The notes: generated from the sequence alone by a model not told the origin. A DNA stretch of 64,000 nucleotides from Aedes albopictus (GCF_035046485.1 NC_085137.1:135722703-135786702), one strand, 5' to 3'; shown: positions 22,259 to 33,993, counted from the first letter of the stretch. A program made the numbers and translations.

Positions 22259-22701
22259 GAGAGCAATCCAATCAAAATTAGGCCATCTCAAAAGGATGTG
22301 CTTAATGGCGATGTCTGGAGCGTTCTCTTTAACTCCCATGGCAGCGCTCGAAGCTTTCTTTGACGTTGCCCCACTACACATTCATCTCAAACAAGAAGCA
22401 CTTTCTTGCACTTACCGTCTACGGGTACTCGGTCTACTAGAGGAAACTCTTGTGAAACGCACATCAACACACACCTCGTTGTTTCCACTTTTGGTGAATT
22501 GGGACAAAATTGCCCCTGCCCAAGTAACACAACATGTCTTATAGAAATTATTTCGACTCCAGTATGACCAGTTACAAAGTTTTGGTTTGAAACAATGAAA
22601 CCGATTTTCTGACTGCCATACGACTAAAAAAAGCGCAGAAGGTGGAGCCTGCGCAACATCTTTGTGATGTCATATTCATGTTCTATATGAATCTGAGCAT
22701 A

Positions 22702-25350
22702 GGGGGATTAGGGGCATATTGGACACCCGGGGCGAAATGGACATCCCTGTTTTTGCCGAAACCGTTGACTTTTATGTAAAACTTTCAATGCATAAGTGTA
22801 AAGGAACGTATTATGGCTCTATTTTTCAAAAGTACCATTTATATTGCTCCAAAATAACCAAAATATCATTGAAATTGTAATATGTTTTTCATATGGTGAA
22901 ATTCTTATAATTTCGAAGCAGCATTAAATAAGTTATTACGAGTGTTGGAGTGTGTCCACCATAAAAACAAGTGAATTGTTACCTTATCTACATGTATGAG
23001 GAGATTTAGCAATGGATGAAGTATTAGGGTGTCCCAAAATAGAAAAAAGTGTCAAAAAGTTAACTTGCTCACCCTTAGAATGATAGATTAGGGTCCTAGC
23101 AACAATAGTTCCATACATGGAAATTCAATCAAAAAATATTTAGAGGTTGCACGCATCGGTTTTATGAAAAATGGACAATTTTTGGTATTTTTACCAAAAA
23201 AATGCTAATATGAGTTGAAAAATAAAAGAAATAAAAGTCATCAATCAAAGTAAATCATAGTTCTGGGTCCCGCAAACAAAGTTTGGAGGGAGTTTAAGTC
23301 ATCAAAGCTGATTTTATATATTTGGCAAAGGTTAAAATATCAAAAAATCGCGATTTTTTTCACCAACTTTTTCAAAAATGCTCAATTTATAAGGATTTTG
23401 AAATTTTTCCTGCGATTCGCAACTCCCTTATTTTATAGCAAATTTTGTGTAGATTATTTCGGCTGAAGACAGTTTTGAGCTATCTCTTTCATGAGCTGAG
23501 ATATCAGTATTATAATGATAACACAATCAATGAAAAAATCGTGTTTTCTTACGTTAATCGATTTTGTTCACTAGTTTCCATGACTACCATGCAATTAAAA
23601 CAACACACGACAAATGTTTGACATAATAGTTCGTGCAAGTGTACATTTTTTAAGAATTTCAGGAATAATTGGGTTGCTTTGATCACTACTGTTTCATACT
23701 GCATGGCAGTAACAATATGTGAAGGTTTTGAGAGTTAATCATCGTTTTATATCTACATATGCTGAACATAACTTTTCACACCCGCTTTGTGAATACGAAA
23801 AGTTTTTTTTTTCTTAGAGTTCATCTGTTGATCAGATAACAGTTGCAAGCCATCAATTCAAAACTTGTAATTTTGGTTGAAAATTATGTTTTAACAAGTA
23901 AGCTGGGCAGCAGAAAGGTTTTAACATTGACATTTCTTTGATTAACACCTCTTGTAACATATTAGGCCAGTCGCTAAGCTGTACTTATTTTTTTTCAATA
24001 ATACATAGTGGAATTTAAGCATCCTGATGCTTTCTACAATCCAACCCTAGCTGCAAATATGTGCACTAATGGTTTGCTTTTAAAAATCAAATTTTATAAT
24101 AGATCTCAATATTGTGTAAATAATTAGCTTTAGTTAAAATTCGCGAATAAAAGGATGAAAAAAATATCCTAAAATTCGTAAAAATACCTGCATTTCCATG
24201 CACATATGTATTTAAATTTTATGTCGATTGGCTAAAACTATAAAGCTATATTTTCTTTCTTACAGTTTTTATTAGCTATTTTATTTGCACTTTAGTTGTT
24301 TTCAATGCTAGAGCACTAGTTCTGGTATAACTAGAAAGAACCTACATGTTTGCTTAACAAGAGCACCAAAATCTATTTAAAAAGGTTTACATTGTTGAGC
24401 GATCTACACATCATTCAAAATATATCATAGAACTTCACACGTGGAATTTGAATGTCTGACTTGCAATCACTTATATTATTGAAATTTCGCAGCGATTCAC
24501 TTTTTGAGTCAATGTAAAATTATCAAAGTAACCCAATTGTTTCTGAAAATCTTCAAACATGTGTACTTGCATAACATAACATGTCTAACACTTGTTATTT
24601 GCTTTTTTTTGCATGGTAGTCATGGAAACTAGTGAACAAAATCGATTAACGTAAGAAAACACGATTTTTTCATTGGTTGTGTTATCATTATAATACCGAT
24701 ATCTCAGCTCATGAAAGAGATAGCTCAAAACTGTCTTCAGCCGAAATAATCTACACAAAATTTGCTATAAAATAAGGGAATTGCGAATCGCAGGAAAAAT
24801 TTCAAAATCCTTATAAATTGAGCATTTTTGAAAAAGTTGGTGAAAAAAATCGCGATTTTTTTATATTTTAACCTTCGCCAAATATATAAAATCAGCTTTG
24901 ATGACCTAAACTCCCTCCAAACTTTGTTTGCGGGACCCAGAACTATGATTTACTTTGATTGATGACTTTTATTTCTTTTATTTTCAACTCATATTAGCAT
25001 TTTTTTTGGTAAAAATACCAAAAATTGTCCATTTTTCATAAAACCGATGCGTGCAACCTCTAAATATTTTTTGATTGAGTTTCCATGTATGGAACTATTG
25101 TTGCTAGGACCCTAATCTATCATTCTAAGGGTGAGCAAGTTAACTTTTTCACACTTTTTCTATTTTGGGACACCCTAATGAAGTATTTTATTTTTGATCA
25201 GAATTAAAAATTTAATTTAATTTAAATGATGGAAATACGTAGGAAACAAGCTAAAGTTGTGAACCAACTGATAATATGTTAAGTTTTTCTTCGTTATACA
25301 GGTCTAACGTACCCATTTGCTTAGGGTGTCCATTATGCCCCTAATCCCCC
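22702..25350. mobile_element. Outer TA-flanked element with nested foldback
   Basis: Ends GGGGGATTAGGGGCATATTG and the near-complement, with TA at 22700-22701 and 25351-25352. The host element outside the insert is about 500 bp (22702-23024 and 25187-25350). Most of its 2649 bp is the foldback described next. There is no coding capacity. Confidence 0.85.
23025..25177. mobile_element. Foldback with 9-bp target duplication (MULE-like)
   Basis: Ends TAGGGTGTCCCAAAATAGAA and its complement. A perfect 9-bp repeat atgaagtat flanks it (23016-23024 and 25178-25186). Arms of roughly 570-600 bp (23025-~23600 and ~24605-25177) are almost identical in inverted orientation. The ~1-kb loop has no open frame of note. 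Long inverted arms plus a 9-bp duplication fit Mutator-like elements; this is inference, since no transposase is present. Confidence 0.85.
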
Positions 25351-25352
25351 TA

Positions 25353-27588
25353 TACCTCTCGGCTGTATCACCGAGTTGTGCGACAAACGATAAATGTAAA
25401 AACTGTTTCTACCTATCCGGTCAGATAGGTTTGTTGACATCTTGTGCAACCAATTCGAACTTACATGATGAATGTAAAATTGAGTCAAATTTGCCATTCA
25501 GTCATGAAATGTTCACGTACGTTGATGGTTTACGTCACGTGTAAACTCCTATTTTTTTGAGAGTGCGCTGGTCAAAGCAAATAGTACCTTTTAAGTTTCA
25601 AGTAGGACATACCCTCAATTACCAAGATTTTTGATAACGAAGTATGGTCCTTGTTACACTTTCAGCTATTTATGTATGTAATCATGCGACAAATTTACCG
25701 AAAATTTAGTTCAAATTACAAAATTATCCCCTTGGTCTATCGTTGCCGCTTTTGAATTAAAATTTTTCGATAGTCATGCCCTGATGTGTACTGTACTCTG
25801 GCACGAATTTTAGCTTGCCCACCTATAGGCTTCATTTAGCCATCATTGGAAAGTCCGGAAGCCTAAGCTCACTTTCGTTACCACCGGAAGAAAGTGGCAC
25901 ACTCTCTTGACCCGTGGTGCGTCACAGTGTAGTGTTCGCGAGGAAATGGAATATGCTAATTACCCACTTTAAACACAATAGAAAAGTCGTCCGGATTCCG
26001 TGAGTCACGCGTGATAACCGCGCAACCTCATTCGAATCCTCTTGTATCCGCAGTACACTACATAGATTGTGAAAAGTCGAAAAGTTCACGCAACTCTTTT
26101 GGAAGCTCATCACGACGACCGACCTGGCAACTACCGTAAGCGGTAATTAATTCAGGTACCTACACGCCAGCCAAGAGTGGCCTCGCTGACTGGAGTCTCA
26201 ATACAGATGACCACTTCCGTCAGAATTGGCCTGACCGTTCCAATGTGGATCAGAAACGGAAATTGCACGGCGAAATTTCCTAAATTCTTATAAAAATGTA
26301 AACGAAAAATGTATTTCTTTAGCTCTCATAAAAGTATGTATCTGTACCGTTGTAACTGTGCGTTGACACTAATATAAGCGATAGTTTGGAACTGTTGAAT
26401 CAGTTGATGTTAAGTTTTGTTGGGCTTGAAGCGAATTCTGCACATCTCTGAAAGGAGTATCTATTTTTTGTTGCAAAAACGTAGTCATTGTTTTTCTTGA
26501 TAAATTCCCACAACCATTTAAGCAAGTCATCATATCTTTAGGATAATAAATAAATGTTCTTCAAAATACTGCTTTCTCCTTTCATTTTCTATCCATTGAT
26601 TTTCCATTTTAAGCCTACAGTGCGTTCTTGAGTGAAGATTATTTTCACTCGTCCGTGACGGCATGGCCGAAGAACCGCTCAACATGTGTGCGTGCTGTTG
26701 AGTGGAAAAAATTAAAACCTTCGTGAATCGCGCGACGTCTTGCCAACAGTTGAATTTATGTGTAAATGGGAAAAGAAACCATTCTGTGCGGACATAAATC
26801 CAGTCGGTCAGCTTTCTTACCGCCTGAGGCCTTTGTCCTTCGGTCGCGGCTACATGCTATATCCTTTGCTGCTTTCGCCGCGGCTTGCAACAGTCATGTG
26901 TGCGATAATAATTAAACTAAATTTATTCGAGCTGACTCGCAGTTGAGGTGAGGCCGTCCGAAACGAAAATATCCTTGCAAAGAAGTGCACGTGAAGGGTT
27001 GCATAAGTTTGCAACGCCATACACCATTCACGCTGTTATGCAATCAACAATATTCACTTTGCAAAATGTCTCCACATTAGTCTATTAGCATTGGCACTGG
27101 GTCTCTCCGTGTGGTTTGCAGCACATCCTTGCCCCAATGCGGATGGTCGTAGGTAAGTGAAGGAAACTGTGAGTCTAAAAATGTGTTTGCACAACCTAAA
27201 ATCGGACGAAAAAGCATTTGTATTGCAGGATAAGCCCTGGTCGTCGTCGTCCGCGGAATGATTTGCAATGCAGAAACTGGCTGACGGCTACTACGGTCAA
27301 TGGACTTGGTTGGGCGTGCTGTGTACGGAAATGGGGTTCATTGTTGGGTTGAGTCCATTAAGCTGTTACAGCAGATGTGACAATGCAATGTGACGATGTA
27401 CTATGTGCTTGTTACAATAACAGTGATATTTTGTCGCTGTTGGCTGTCAGCTTTTCCTTAACGAATCAAAAACCATATTGTTTCCAAGTCCGACATTTTG
27501 ATGCGTGTAACAACTTTTTCAAGAATTATTAAATTAGGCTTTTTAGTCATTTAGAGACTCCTGAGCTATTACCTAAATACCTTCCTAA
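25353..27588. other. Intronic sequence with few recognisable repeats
   Basis: No transposon ends, long inverted repeats or credible coding frames were found across 2.2 kb. Local GC-richer parts (about 25.8-26.25 and 26.6-27.1 kb) could hold conserved noncoding DNA. Confidence 0.4.
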
Positions 27589-28310
27589 TCATTGAAAATG
27601 ATTTATAACGTCTGAACTATCCATTTTGCGAGTCCACACGCCACCTCCTCTGTAGCTCCAAGACGATGTGGGTGATGGCCGTTGAAACAGCATTCGAGCC
27701 AAACTAATTTTTACACATCCTCTATACAAGATTGTCCGAAGTTGTATCCTCCCTGCATGTGGCAGGCATGCGGTCACGCATTGTGAGAAAACGCGGGCAC
27801 ACGAACAAAACTTGTTCCGTCGTTTCCTCTCAGCCAGCATAAACCGGACTTTCGGGAGAACCCGCATGACCGAAACGATGTAGATACCGTCGGAAGCAAC
27901 CACGGCCTGAAATGACCTGAGTTGGAATGTTACTTCCCCATGGCGCCTATTAATCCAACTATCCACCCTCGGGATCAACCTGTTGGTCCACTTTCCTTTG
28001 GTGGAGTTATCCCACGCGCGCTGCCATTTGGTCATAAAGGCCTGTGTATGCCTCTTGTGTCGCGCATTTTCAAGCACTCCATGTTCCCAATAAGGATACC
28101 GATAGGCACCATACCAGTGATGACGTAGAGTGCATCGTATGACACGGTACGGTACGTGCTTGCAAGCCTCAAGCACATTGGCCTAAGTATTTTCCAGCGT
28201 ACCACGGTAGCTTTTGGTACTTGGCGCTATGCCCCAGGCCGGGCCGCCATACCTTAGAATGGATGAGGCGACACTAGCAAGAAGCTTCCACTTCCCGGAT
28301 AAAAACTAAC
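27589..28310 (-). pseudogene. R1-clade LINE, C-terminal part of ORF2
   Basis: Read on the - strand: LLASVASSILRYGGPAWGIA, then SYRGTLENT, EACKHVPYRVIRCTL, KWQRAWDNSTKGKWTNRLIP and WINRRHGEVTFQL. This is the conserved reverse transcriptase thumb and C-terminal region of R1/LOA-type elements. Further downstream the frame is degraded. It is probably the 3' half of the same element whose 5' half lies at 30230-32380, split by the foldback at 28998-29929 and other sequence. Confidence 0.8.
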
Positions 28311-28997
28311 CATAGGGTATTTGGTGAAAACCATTCCTGTAGCATTCACAAAAATTGATATTTCAGCCAAGTTTGCCCAATGCTAAGTGGTATGAGAGGA
28401 ATAGGAATGTAGGTCAACCCGGAAAGACGTAAGTCAGATTACCGTAAATCAGTGGATGAATTCAACATTATTCTTTCTGTATTTGCATTGTATTTGTATT
28501 GCATTGCAATAACGGTTAAGCACGCTGTGATAATACTTTTGTATCTCCCCACCCACTTCATGCAACTACATTACTGGTCTAATAACACTTAGCGCGCTCG
28601 GCATAGTTCCATCATGCCGCTCAATGTGTTGCCACAAATAATGCTTAGTTTGCAAAATCCGGTTATCTGGCTGGTGGGACATGGGAGCCTAAGCTTGAAC
28701 TGTTAATGCAATCAGAGACTACTCAGACTTAGACGAGTTTAGGTTAGCTTGGCTAGAATGCCTAAGATGCCATTAACAGAAGGAACATGACAAGATAATT
28801 TAACATTATATGGTTTATGTAATGTAAAACAATACAACATAACAAAAGAGATCCATTCCAAAACCATTTGATTAAATGTATAGCCAATAGTGAAATTACA
28901 ATCAAAAACAATATGTAAAATGTACAGTAACATTTTATTGTTTGAAACTATACATGTACCATACAATGTACGGTATATTAAAACCCACGTATCAGTA
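28311..28997. other. AT-rich noncoding spacer
   Basis: No motif supports a gene; the open frame 28739-29056 runs into the neighbouring foldback arm. Confidence 0.4.
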
Positions 28998-29929
28998 CAG
29001 GGGATAGACAAAATGATCGGGACAGGCAAAATTTTCACTTTTCCAAAAATGTTCAACTAGCTGTAACTTTTCAAAAAGTGTATCAAATATTCTCAAATTT
29101 TCACTGTAAGTTCATCAACTAGTTGTGTATCAGTGGACAAAATTTGGAAAAGATCGGGCTATTTTGCACGAAGTTATAAAGATTCTAAAAAAAGGTATTA
29201 TTATCCGACAGCCAATTTTGAGCTGTTATATCTCCGGATTCAATGAACCGAATGCAAAGAAATTTTGACCATTTATGACTTATATAATGAGCTCTGAAAA
29301 ACGTTTGACACAACTTTAAATTATTAACAAGAGAAAAAGTTATAGCGATTTTATTTATTTTATGATTATTTAGTAAATTGGTCTATTTTAAATATTTATC
29401 CCAATACTTTTTCTATTAATTGAAGGCTATGTTGTTACTTTCCTTCAAAACATATTTATATTGAAGACAATTAGAGGGAATTTAAATAAACTATAATTAG
29501 TATCTTGAATTTTGAAACGATGTTGAAGTTTTAGAAAATTTGGTGTTTTATTAGGAAAATAAACTAATCGTAATAATTTTCTTCCGTATTAAGAATTTTA
29601 AATTGTGTCAAAAGTTTTTCAAAGTTCATTATATAAGTCTTGAATAGTCAAAATTTCATTGCATTCGGTTGATTGAATCCGGAGATATAACAGCTCAAAA
29701 TAGGCTATCGGATAATAATACCTTTTTTTTAGAATCTTTATAACTTCGTGCAGAATAGCCCGATCTTTTCCAAATTTTGTCCACTGATACACAACTAGTT
29801 GATGAACTTACAGTGAAAATTTGAAAATAATTGATGCGCGTTTCGAAAAGATACAGCTAGTTGAACAGTTTTTGAAAAGTAAAAATTTTGCCTGTCCCGA
29901 TCATTTTGTCTATCCCCTGTATTTAGGAC
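28998..29929. mobile_element. TA-flanked foldback, 932 bp
   Basis: Ends CAGGGGATAGACAAAATGAT and its complement, TA at 28996-28997 and 29930-29931. Arms of over 400 bp include gggacaggcaaaattttcac and gttgatgaacttacagtg words mirrored around about 29400-29500. A one-armed relative lies at 17262-17400. It has no coding capacity. Confidence 0.88.
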
Positions 29930-29931
29930 AA

Positions 29932-30229
29932 TTCATTTACAATAAAATGTATGAATATGCAAAAATATAAATATGTAGAAAAATATTTTTTTTTGTATTG
30001 TTACGATACTTAACAACCTGTATAATATATTGTAAAAACCTTATTTACAATTCACTGTATGGTGTCCGCATTACATCTTATTGTTTTTGTATTTTTATTT
30101 TTACAGTGGTGTCTTTTGTAACAATATGGTTCTAAATAGTACTGCTACAATACAACGTTCGGTTTTTCTACTGTATTTTTATTCGGGTTGTTGCCATACA
30201 CCGCAGAGCTATTGAACATTTTCTGGGGA
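29932..30229. other. AT-rich noncoding spacer
   Basis: Nothing recognisable. Confidence 0.35.
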
Positions 30230-31330
30230 CAGTGCCGCTAAAACTGTGGGGGCTCTTTTGAAGGTATAATCAGCAGTCAATTACACTTTTTCGATTGATT
30301 TACCTTAGACCATAAGCGTAATGTCGTCAGTGAAGGACGATTGCTACTCCCACCGGACACTTTAATCTGAACACCTCGTCGTACATGGCAGTCCATAACA
30401 CCGCACTATAAGATATCAGGCGGACAAAAATCTAAAAAGTGACCCTTACCAAATCTTTTTGTTATATTTTTTGTCAAAAGTAAACATTTCAATTAAGAAA
30501 TGCCCAAAGTTTCAAATCTCTAGCACATTGCGTTTCTGAGATATGAAATATCAAAGCTGGAAATCAACGAAAATTGAACTTTCTGCCGGATAAGCTCGGT
30601 TTATCTGAAATCATCCTTATGCCCAGTGTCACTATTGCACAGTAGCGGATTCTCCCTCTTGCGCTGGAGCGCTATCTTGGGTATCTTTGGAACCGACATG
30701 ATAGCGTCCACCTCCCCTTCCAGAAGCCGACCTGGTTGCTCGAGAGACCTTTTATCAACAGACTGTTTAGAATGATCTTTTTGCGCACCTTCACGCCATG
30801 TTGATCAGGCATATTGGTCAAGCACATTGCCGACGAGTCTCTGGGTGGTTTCCCCGCCTTTTGCAATAGAACAAGGCCCTATCACTTCTAAACCTCTCGG
30901 AAAACTTCCTCGTTCATGTATTTGAGAATGTCAGACCTTCCCGGGAGCCTCTGCAATACATACTTTTAACGTCAAGTTCGGAACTCCGTCCGGACCTGGG
31001 ACCTTACCTTCGCTAAGGGACTTTGCTATCCCGCAAATTCCTCATCGGTAATCTTCTCCTCATCACCAGATCCAGCCCCCAGCTGTCCTACGGATGGAGG
31101 GCAAGGACTGGGATCATGTCGTGGGAAAAGCCCCTCGATGATTCCCTCCAACATCTTTGGAGACTGTTCTGAAGGAGCCATTACACCTCTTGTCTTAGCC
31201 ACCACTATTCTGTAGGCATCATGCGTCGGATTTGCAGCGGCGAACACCACCCGCCGTTCGTTTCGCTCTTCCTCAGTTCGTGCTCGCTGCATCCGCCGCC
31301 AAGCCCGTAGACAGGCGCGGTGCAGGTCCG
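30230..31330 (-). pseudogene. R1-clade LINE, reverse transcriptase N-terminal part
   Basis: Read on the - strand: the linker CLRAWRRMQRARTEEERNER, HDAYRIVVAKTRG, EGKVPGPDGVPNL, KAGKPPRDSS (RT motif 1), GLSSNQVGFWKGR and IRYCAIVTL. After about 180 bp of unrelated AT-rich sequence it resumes with SAVLWTAMYDEVFRL..PVGVAIV (30.27-30.41 kb). Frameshifts and stops are frequent. It is continuous with the ORF1 relic upstream. Confidence 0.8.
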
Positions 31331-32380
31331 CAATCGCTTGAGTCCACCAGTAAGCGGTGGTGTGCCATTTCTAGGGTGGACTCGCCTGGGCATGGTCACA
31401 TCGCAGGCACGCGAGAGCGGCTCTACCAGCTCGTCACCGTCTAAGCCAAATAGCTTTCACTCGCTCCCTAAGTACCCCTTCGTCGAAGTATGATGTCTTC
31501 CACCTGTGAGGGCTTGGCATTGGCCAAGCCCTAGGCTTAGCCGCTTTTCCTCTACCCGCTGTCTGCTGTTGTTGTAGTCGATACTGTAACGACTTCCGGA
31601 CTTTTCCGTAGCCGGACCATTCCGTAGCCTAATGGCTGCGGCGGCCACCTGCACCTCGCACTGTTGCCGAAGTGCCGTGACGAGCTCTTCCATTTCGGTG
31701 ACCTCGTCTAGGTCTTTAACTTTCAGAGTCGACTCTTGTGTGAGAACCCTCACCTCTACTCCTTCACCAAACTTTTGTAGCGCCAGAATCATGTCGCACA
31801 TACGAGTGCGTCTGATATTGCGCACGTCAGCTCCCAGACTCTCGAGCTTGGCGTCACTTCGCATCGCTTTCAAGATGTCCGAGTACTTCGACTGTTCTGT
31901 CTTGATGACGAGTGCGTCGCCTTTCTCGCGCTTGGCGCACCTACTCTTTTACGCCTTGGTTTGGCGTCCCTCGCCACTTCTACATGCGGCTTTATCTTCT
32001 TCTTCTTCCGCTCTACCTTCGTCCAAGGGGGGTCTTCCCCTTAGTTCACCCTACTCTGTGGCTGCTGAGATCCTACCAACGGTCGCAACCCCTTGTTCCC
32101 ATTCTGCCGGGATGGGTCAATCTTTTCAGGCCCACCCTTCCCCGTTTTTCGGGACACCTGGCTGGGGTCCGACTTGCCGGCATTGCTGCCGACCTTCGGG
32201 GTAAGTATTCGCCTGACCTTGCGGGCACCCACCCATGCAGTTCCCCGCACCTATATCCTCACTTCTCCCTAACGGAGACCTCGCAAACTCACAATACTCC
32301 TTTTGAAGGGGTAAGCATCGCCACTACCACTTCCTCCAACTTTTTGATTTTTGTTGTTTGAATTTTTCATGATTAATCCC
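31331..32380 (-). pseudogene. R1-clade LINE, ORF1 (gag-like) relic
   Basis: The best part is 31560-31873 (- strand): MKAMRSDAKLESLGADVRNI, MILALQKFGEGVEV, LTQESTLKVKDLDEVTE and VTALRQQCEV. This is the conserved domain before the zinc knuckles in R1-type ORF1 proteins, an RNA-binding nucleocapsid. The zinc-knuckle region and most of the endonuclease are missing, so an internal deletion near 31.45-31.55 kb joins ORF1 to the pre-RT linker. Long + strand frames across this region are antisense shadows. Confidence 0.75.
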
Positions 32381-32428
32381 ACGAGTAACACGGGAAAATA
32401 GGTCCTCCTCGCCAGAGCCCTGCGTTAA

Positions 32429-32542
32429 CCTTCCGTAACTCACGCGGTTGGCCACCACCGTCAGCACCACGCTAATGCTGAGTACAAAAAGCGAGATTTT
32501 TTAATGTGTTGTACAATATACAACAGCGCGATCGCTCGAGGG
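32429..32542. mobile_element. 114-bp TTAA-flanked mini-element (piggyBac-like)
   Basis: TTAA at 32425-32428 and 32543-32546 encloses CCTTCCGTAACTCACGCGG...GATCGCTCGAGGG. A TTAA duplication with CCYT ends is typical of piggyBac-mobilised DNA. A left-truncated relative is at 49574-49666 and a different 110-bp TTAA element at 40904-41013. Confidence 0.7.
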
Positions 32543-32689
32543 TTAATATGGCAAGGGTTGAAGTACTGTGGAGGGGTGCCCAGGTACCCCACAGGCTCCG
32601 TTAATGATCGAGCATCTCTTTCACCCCTCCGATCACTCATTCTTCCCCGGGACGTTAAACCCTGCTGCCCCTGGCCCTCGCCTTATTGA

Positions 32690-32783
32690 TCCGTGCACCG
32701 TCGATCCGTGCATGTCGATCTGGGTACCACCATCGGACGCCATTCTGCTATCAACATATTGGAAGCTTTCAGCATTCTCTAAT
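32690..32783 (-). pseudogene. RTE-like LINE relic, downstream fragment
   Basis: On the - strand it reads ENAESFQYVDSRMASDGGTQ, matching 4225-4330. It is the continuation of the fragment at 38373-38565: the Ty3/gypsy element inserted between them. Joining across the insertion with a single ATTAG gives a continuous match to the family. Confidence 0.8.
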
Positions 32784-32920
32784 TGTAGAGATAATAGGGG
32801 TGCTCAGTTTTACAGTTTCTGACAGAATGATCTTTATTTCAGTTATTCAAAAGTCATGGCCTGCTTACAATCATCTAAGTCTGTTAAGTCCGTATACAGT
32901 AATATTATATATTTACTACA
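32784..32920 (-). repeat. 3' LTR, 137 bp
   Basis: TGTAG/CTACA termini. On the - strand it holds an AATAAA-type signal (ctgaaataaagatc), plausibly used for 3' end formation. Apart from a 4-bp tccg duplication and the SINE, it matches the 5' LTR almost exactly, so the element inserted fairly recently relative to other TEs here. Confidence 0.92.
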
Positions 32921-33188
32921 ATTCGGCCATCCTGATCTCCGCGATGTCCTCATCGATACCATTTTGGTCTACGTCACTGTGCACCCATTTTCTCATATTT
33001 TGCGGAGAACAAACCAATTCAAAAGGAACACTTGAAACTTGCAGTCCATCTATATCGGATACAACATATCTTTGATTTGGCAAAACTTTTTTAATAGTAT
33101 ATGGTCCTTTGAACTTTGGAGATAATTTATGAGACTCAATTGTTTTTAATACTATAAAATCGCCTATCTTATAATCAGGACATTTTAA
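32916..33188 (-). pseudogene. Integrase C-terminal end, separated by insertion
   Basis: Continues the integrase frame after the 784-bp insert: KIGDFIVLKTIESHKLSPKF, KGPYTIKKVLPNQRY and WVHSDVDQNGIDED, i.e. the small SH3-like DNA-binding/GPY region. The final codons run to the LTR boundary, and the stop TAG is formed by LTR bases 3-5, so coding sequence overlaps the LTR. A classical long polypurine tract is absent; GGAGATCAGGATGG is the nearest candidate. Confidence 0.8.
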
Positions 33189-33972
33189 GCAGTAGTGTGC
33201 GGTAGTTCGGCAGCAGCAAAGTTTCGCGCGCTCGCTTTGCTAGATTTTTGCGATTTTCTTTCCCCTTCTCTCTGCGGGGCTCCGACGACGGGACGAGTGT
33301 GCGCTCGCCGTGGTTCGAGTCGGTTCCGAATTTTTCGCTTCCCTTCGGCGCTAGTTTCCAATACACTTTTAGTTGATAATAAATATTTTCTTTCATTTTT
33401 TGCATTTACACAAAAGAGTGAAAAATGTTACTTCGGGTTCGCCGGTCGAGAAAAAATCCGGGCGCCGACAAGTGAGTCGCGTTCAGTGTATTTCTGTGTG
33501 GAATAGACTAAAGGTTTCTGCTCCCTAGTGGAGTGGAGACGCGCGATAGAATTTTCTTTTTGGCTAGTTCTTGCGTCGAAAAGTGGTCGGTTGTTAACGG
33601 CGGTTTGTGTATATTGACCCATTGTCAAATCATATCACCAACCATAGGTGACTCCCGGACTGACAATGTACCTTACCCTACTAACAAAAAATTCCTTCCT
33701 GAGACAAACGTGGAGATGCAGCGATTCGCGGTCTTTTTAACAACGTTTGTCTTACTAACATTCCATTCCATCCTCGATGACCGTAAGGACGTGGCCGGCG
33801 CCGTTATTGACCTTATTAAAGTTGAGAGCTCTCGACCTGTGTACATTGAGAATAGTAAGCTAGTCCCAAGCCCTATTCATTGGTTCCTTGTGCAATTTCG
33901 ATTGCTCTGGTCAATCACGGAGTAGCAACTACGAATTGTGCGGTCATCTATGCTCATGCTCATGCTCATGCT
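33189..33972 (+). mobile_element. 784-bp retro-insertion with CATGCT tail, 21-bp duplication
   Basis: A perfect 21-bp direct repeat beginning cttataatcaggacatttt flanks it (33168-33188 and 33973-33993), typical of LINE-type target-primed insertion. The right end is a short CATGCT tandem, acting as the 3' tail. The left ~300 bases are GC-rich (gcagtagtgtgcggtagttc onward). It contains no reverse transcriptase, so it was mobilised in trans or is internally deleted. It carries a 69-codon frame listed separately. Confidence 0.8.
33716..33925 (+). CDS. 69-codon ORF with signal-peptide-like start
   Basis: The product starts MQRFAVFLTTFVLLTFHSIL, a hydrophobic stretch resembling a signal peptide, followed by DDRKDVAGAVIDLIKVESSR and PSPIHWFLVQFRLLW, then a stop TAG. 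The layout loosely resembles the N terminus of a secreted or receptor protein, so a transduced host exon is possible. The frame is open further upstream to 33533. It may equally be LINE 3' sequence open by chance. Confidence 0.3.
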   Translation: MQRFAVFLTTFVLLTFHSILDDRKDVAGAVIDLIKVESSRPVYIENSKLVPSPIHWFLVQFRLLWSITE

Positions 33973-33993
33973 CTTATAATCAGGACATTTTAA

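Larger units (their letters stand above)
19480..22545 (+). pseudogene. LOA/Lian-clade LINE, degraded ORF2
   Basis: It enters the protein between endonuclease and reverse transcriptase (EEACPPRSVKTTRG, TPWWNSGLAKLRKQC). It then has RSAGSEAFRTACKVYQKAL, SPGADGI, TVKFIPKVD, AKSFRPISLTYFLLKCLDR, QYAYQSGKSTVTLLHT, LDIEGAFDNV and YGLSVNPSKR..VLFTER, ending near LPLLVNWDKI. These are LOA-clade signatures. The usual YADD block is altered (FADYLALLVG). Stops, frameshifts and a small deletion near 21003 break it. Two MITEs are nested (19712-20510 and 22013-22258); removing each with one target copy rejoins the frame. Confidence 0.85.

Noticed and set aside
31632..32204. 190-codon + strand frame
   Set aside because: Antisense to the R1 ORF1 relic, whose - strand product has recognisable family sequence.
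33950..33972. Met-Ser repeat at the end of the integrase frame
   Set aside because: It is translation of the CATGCT tail of the inserted 784-bp element.
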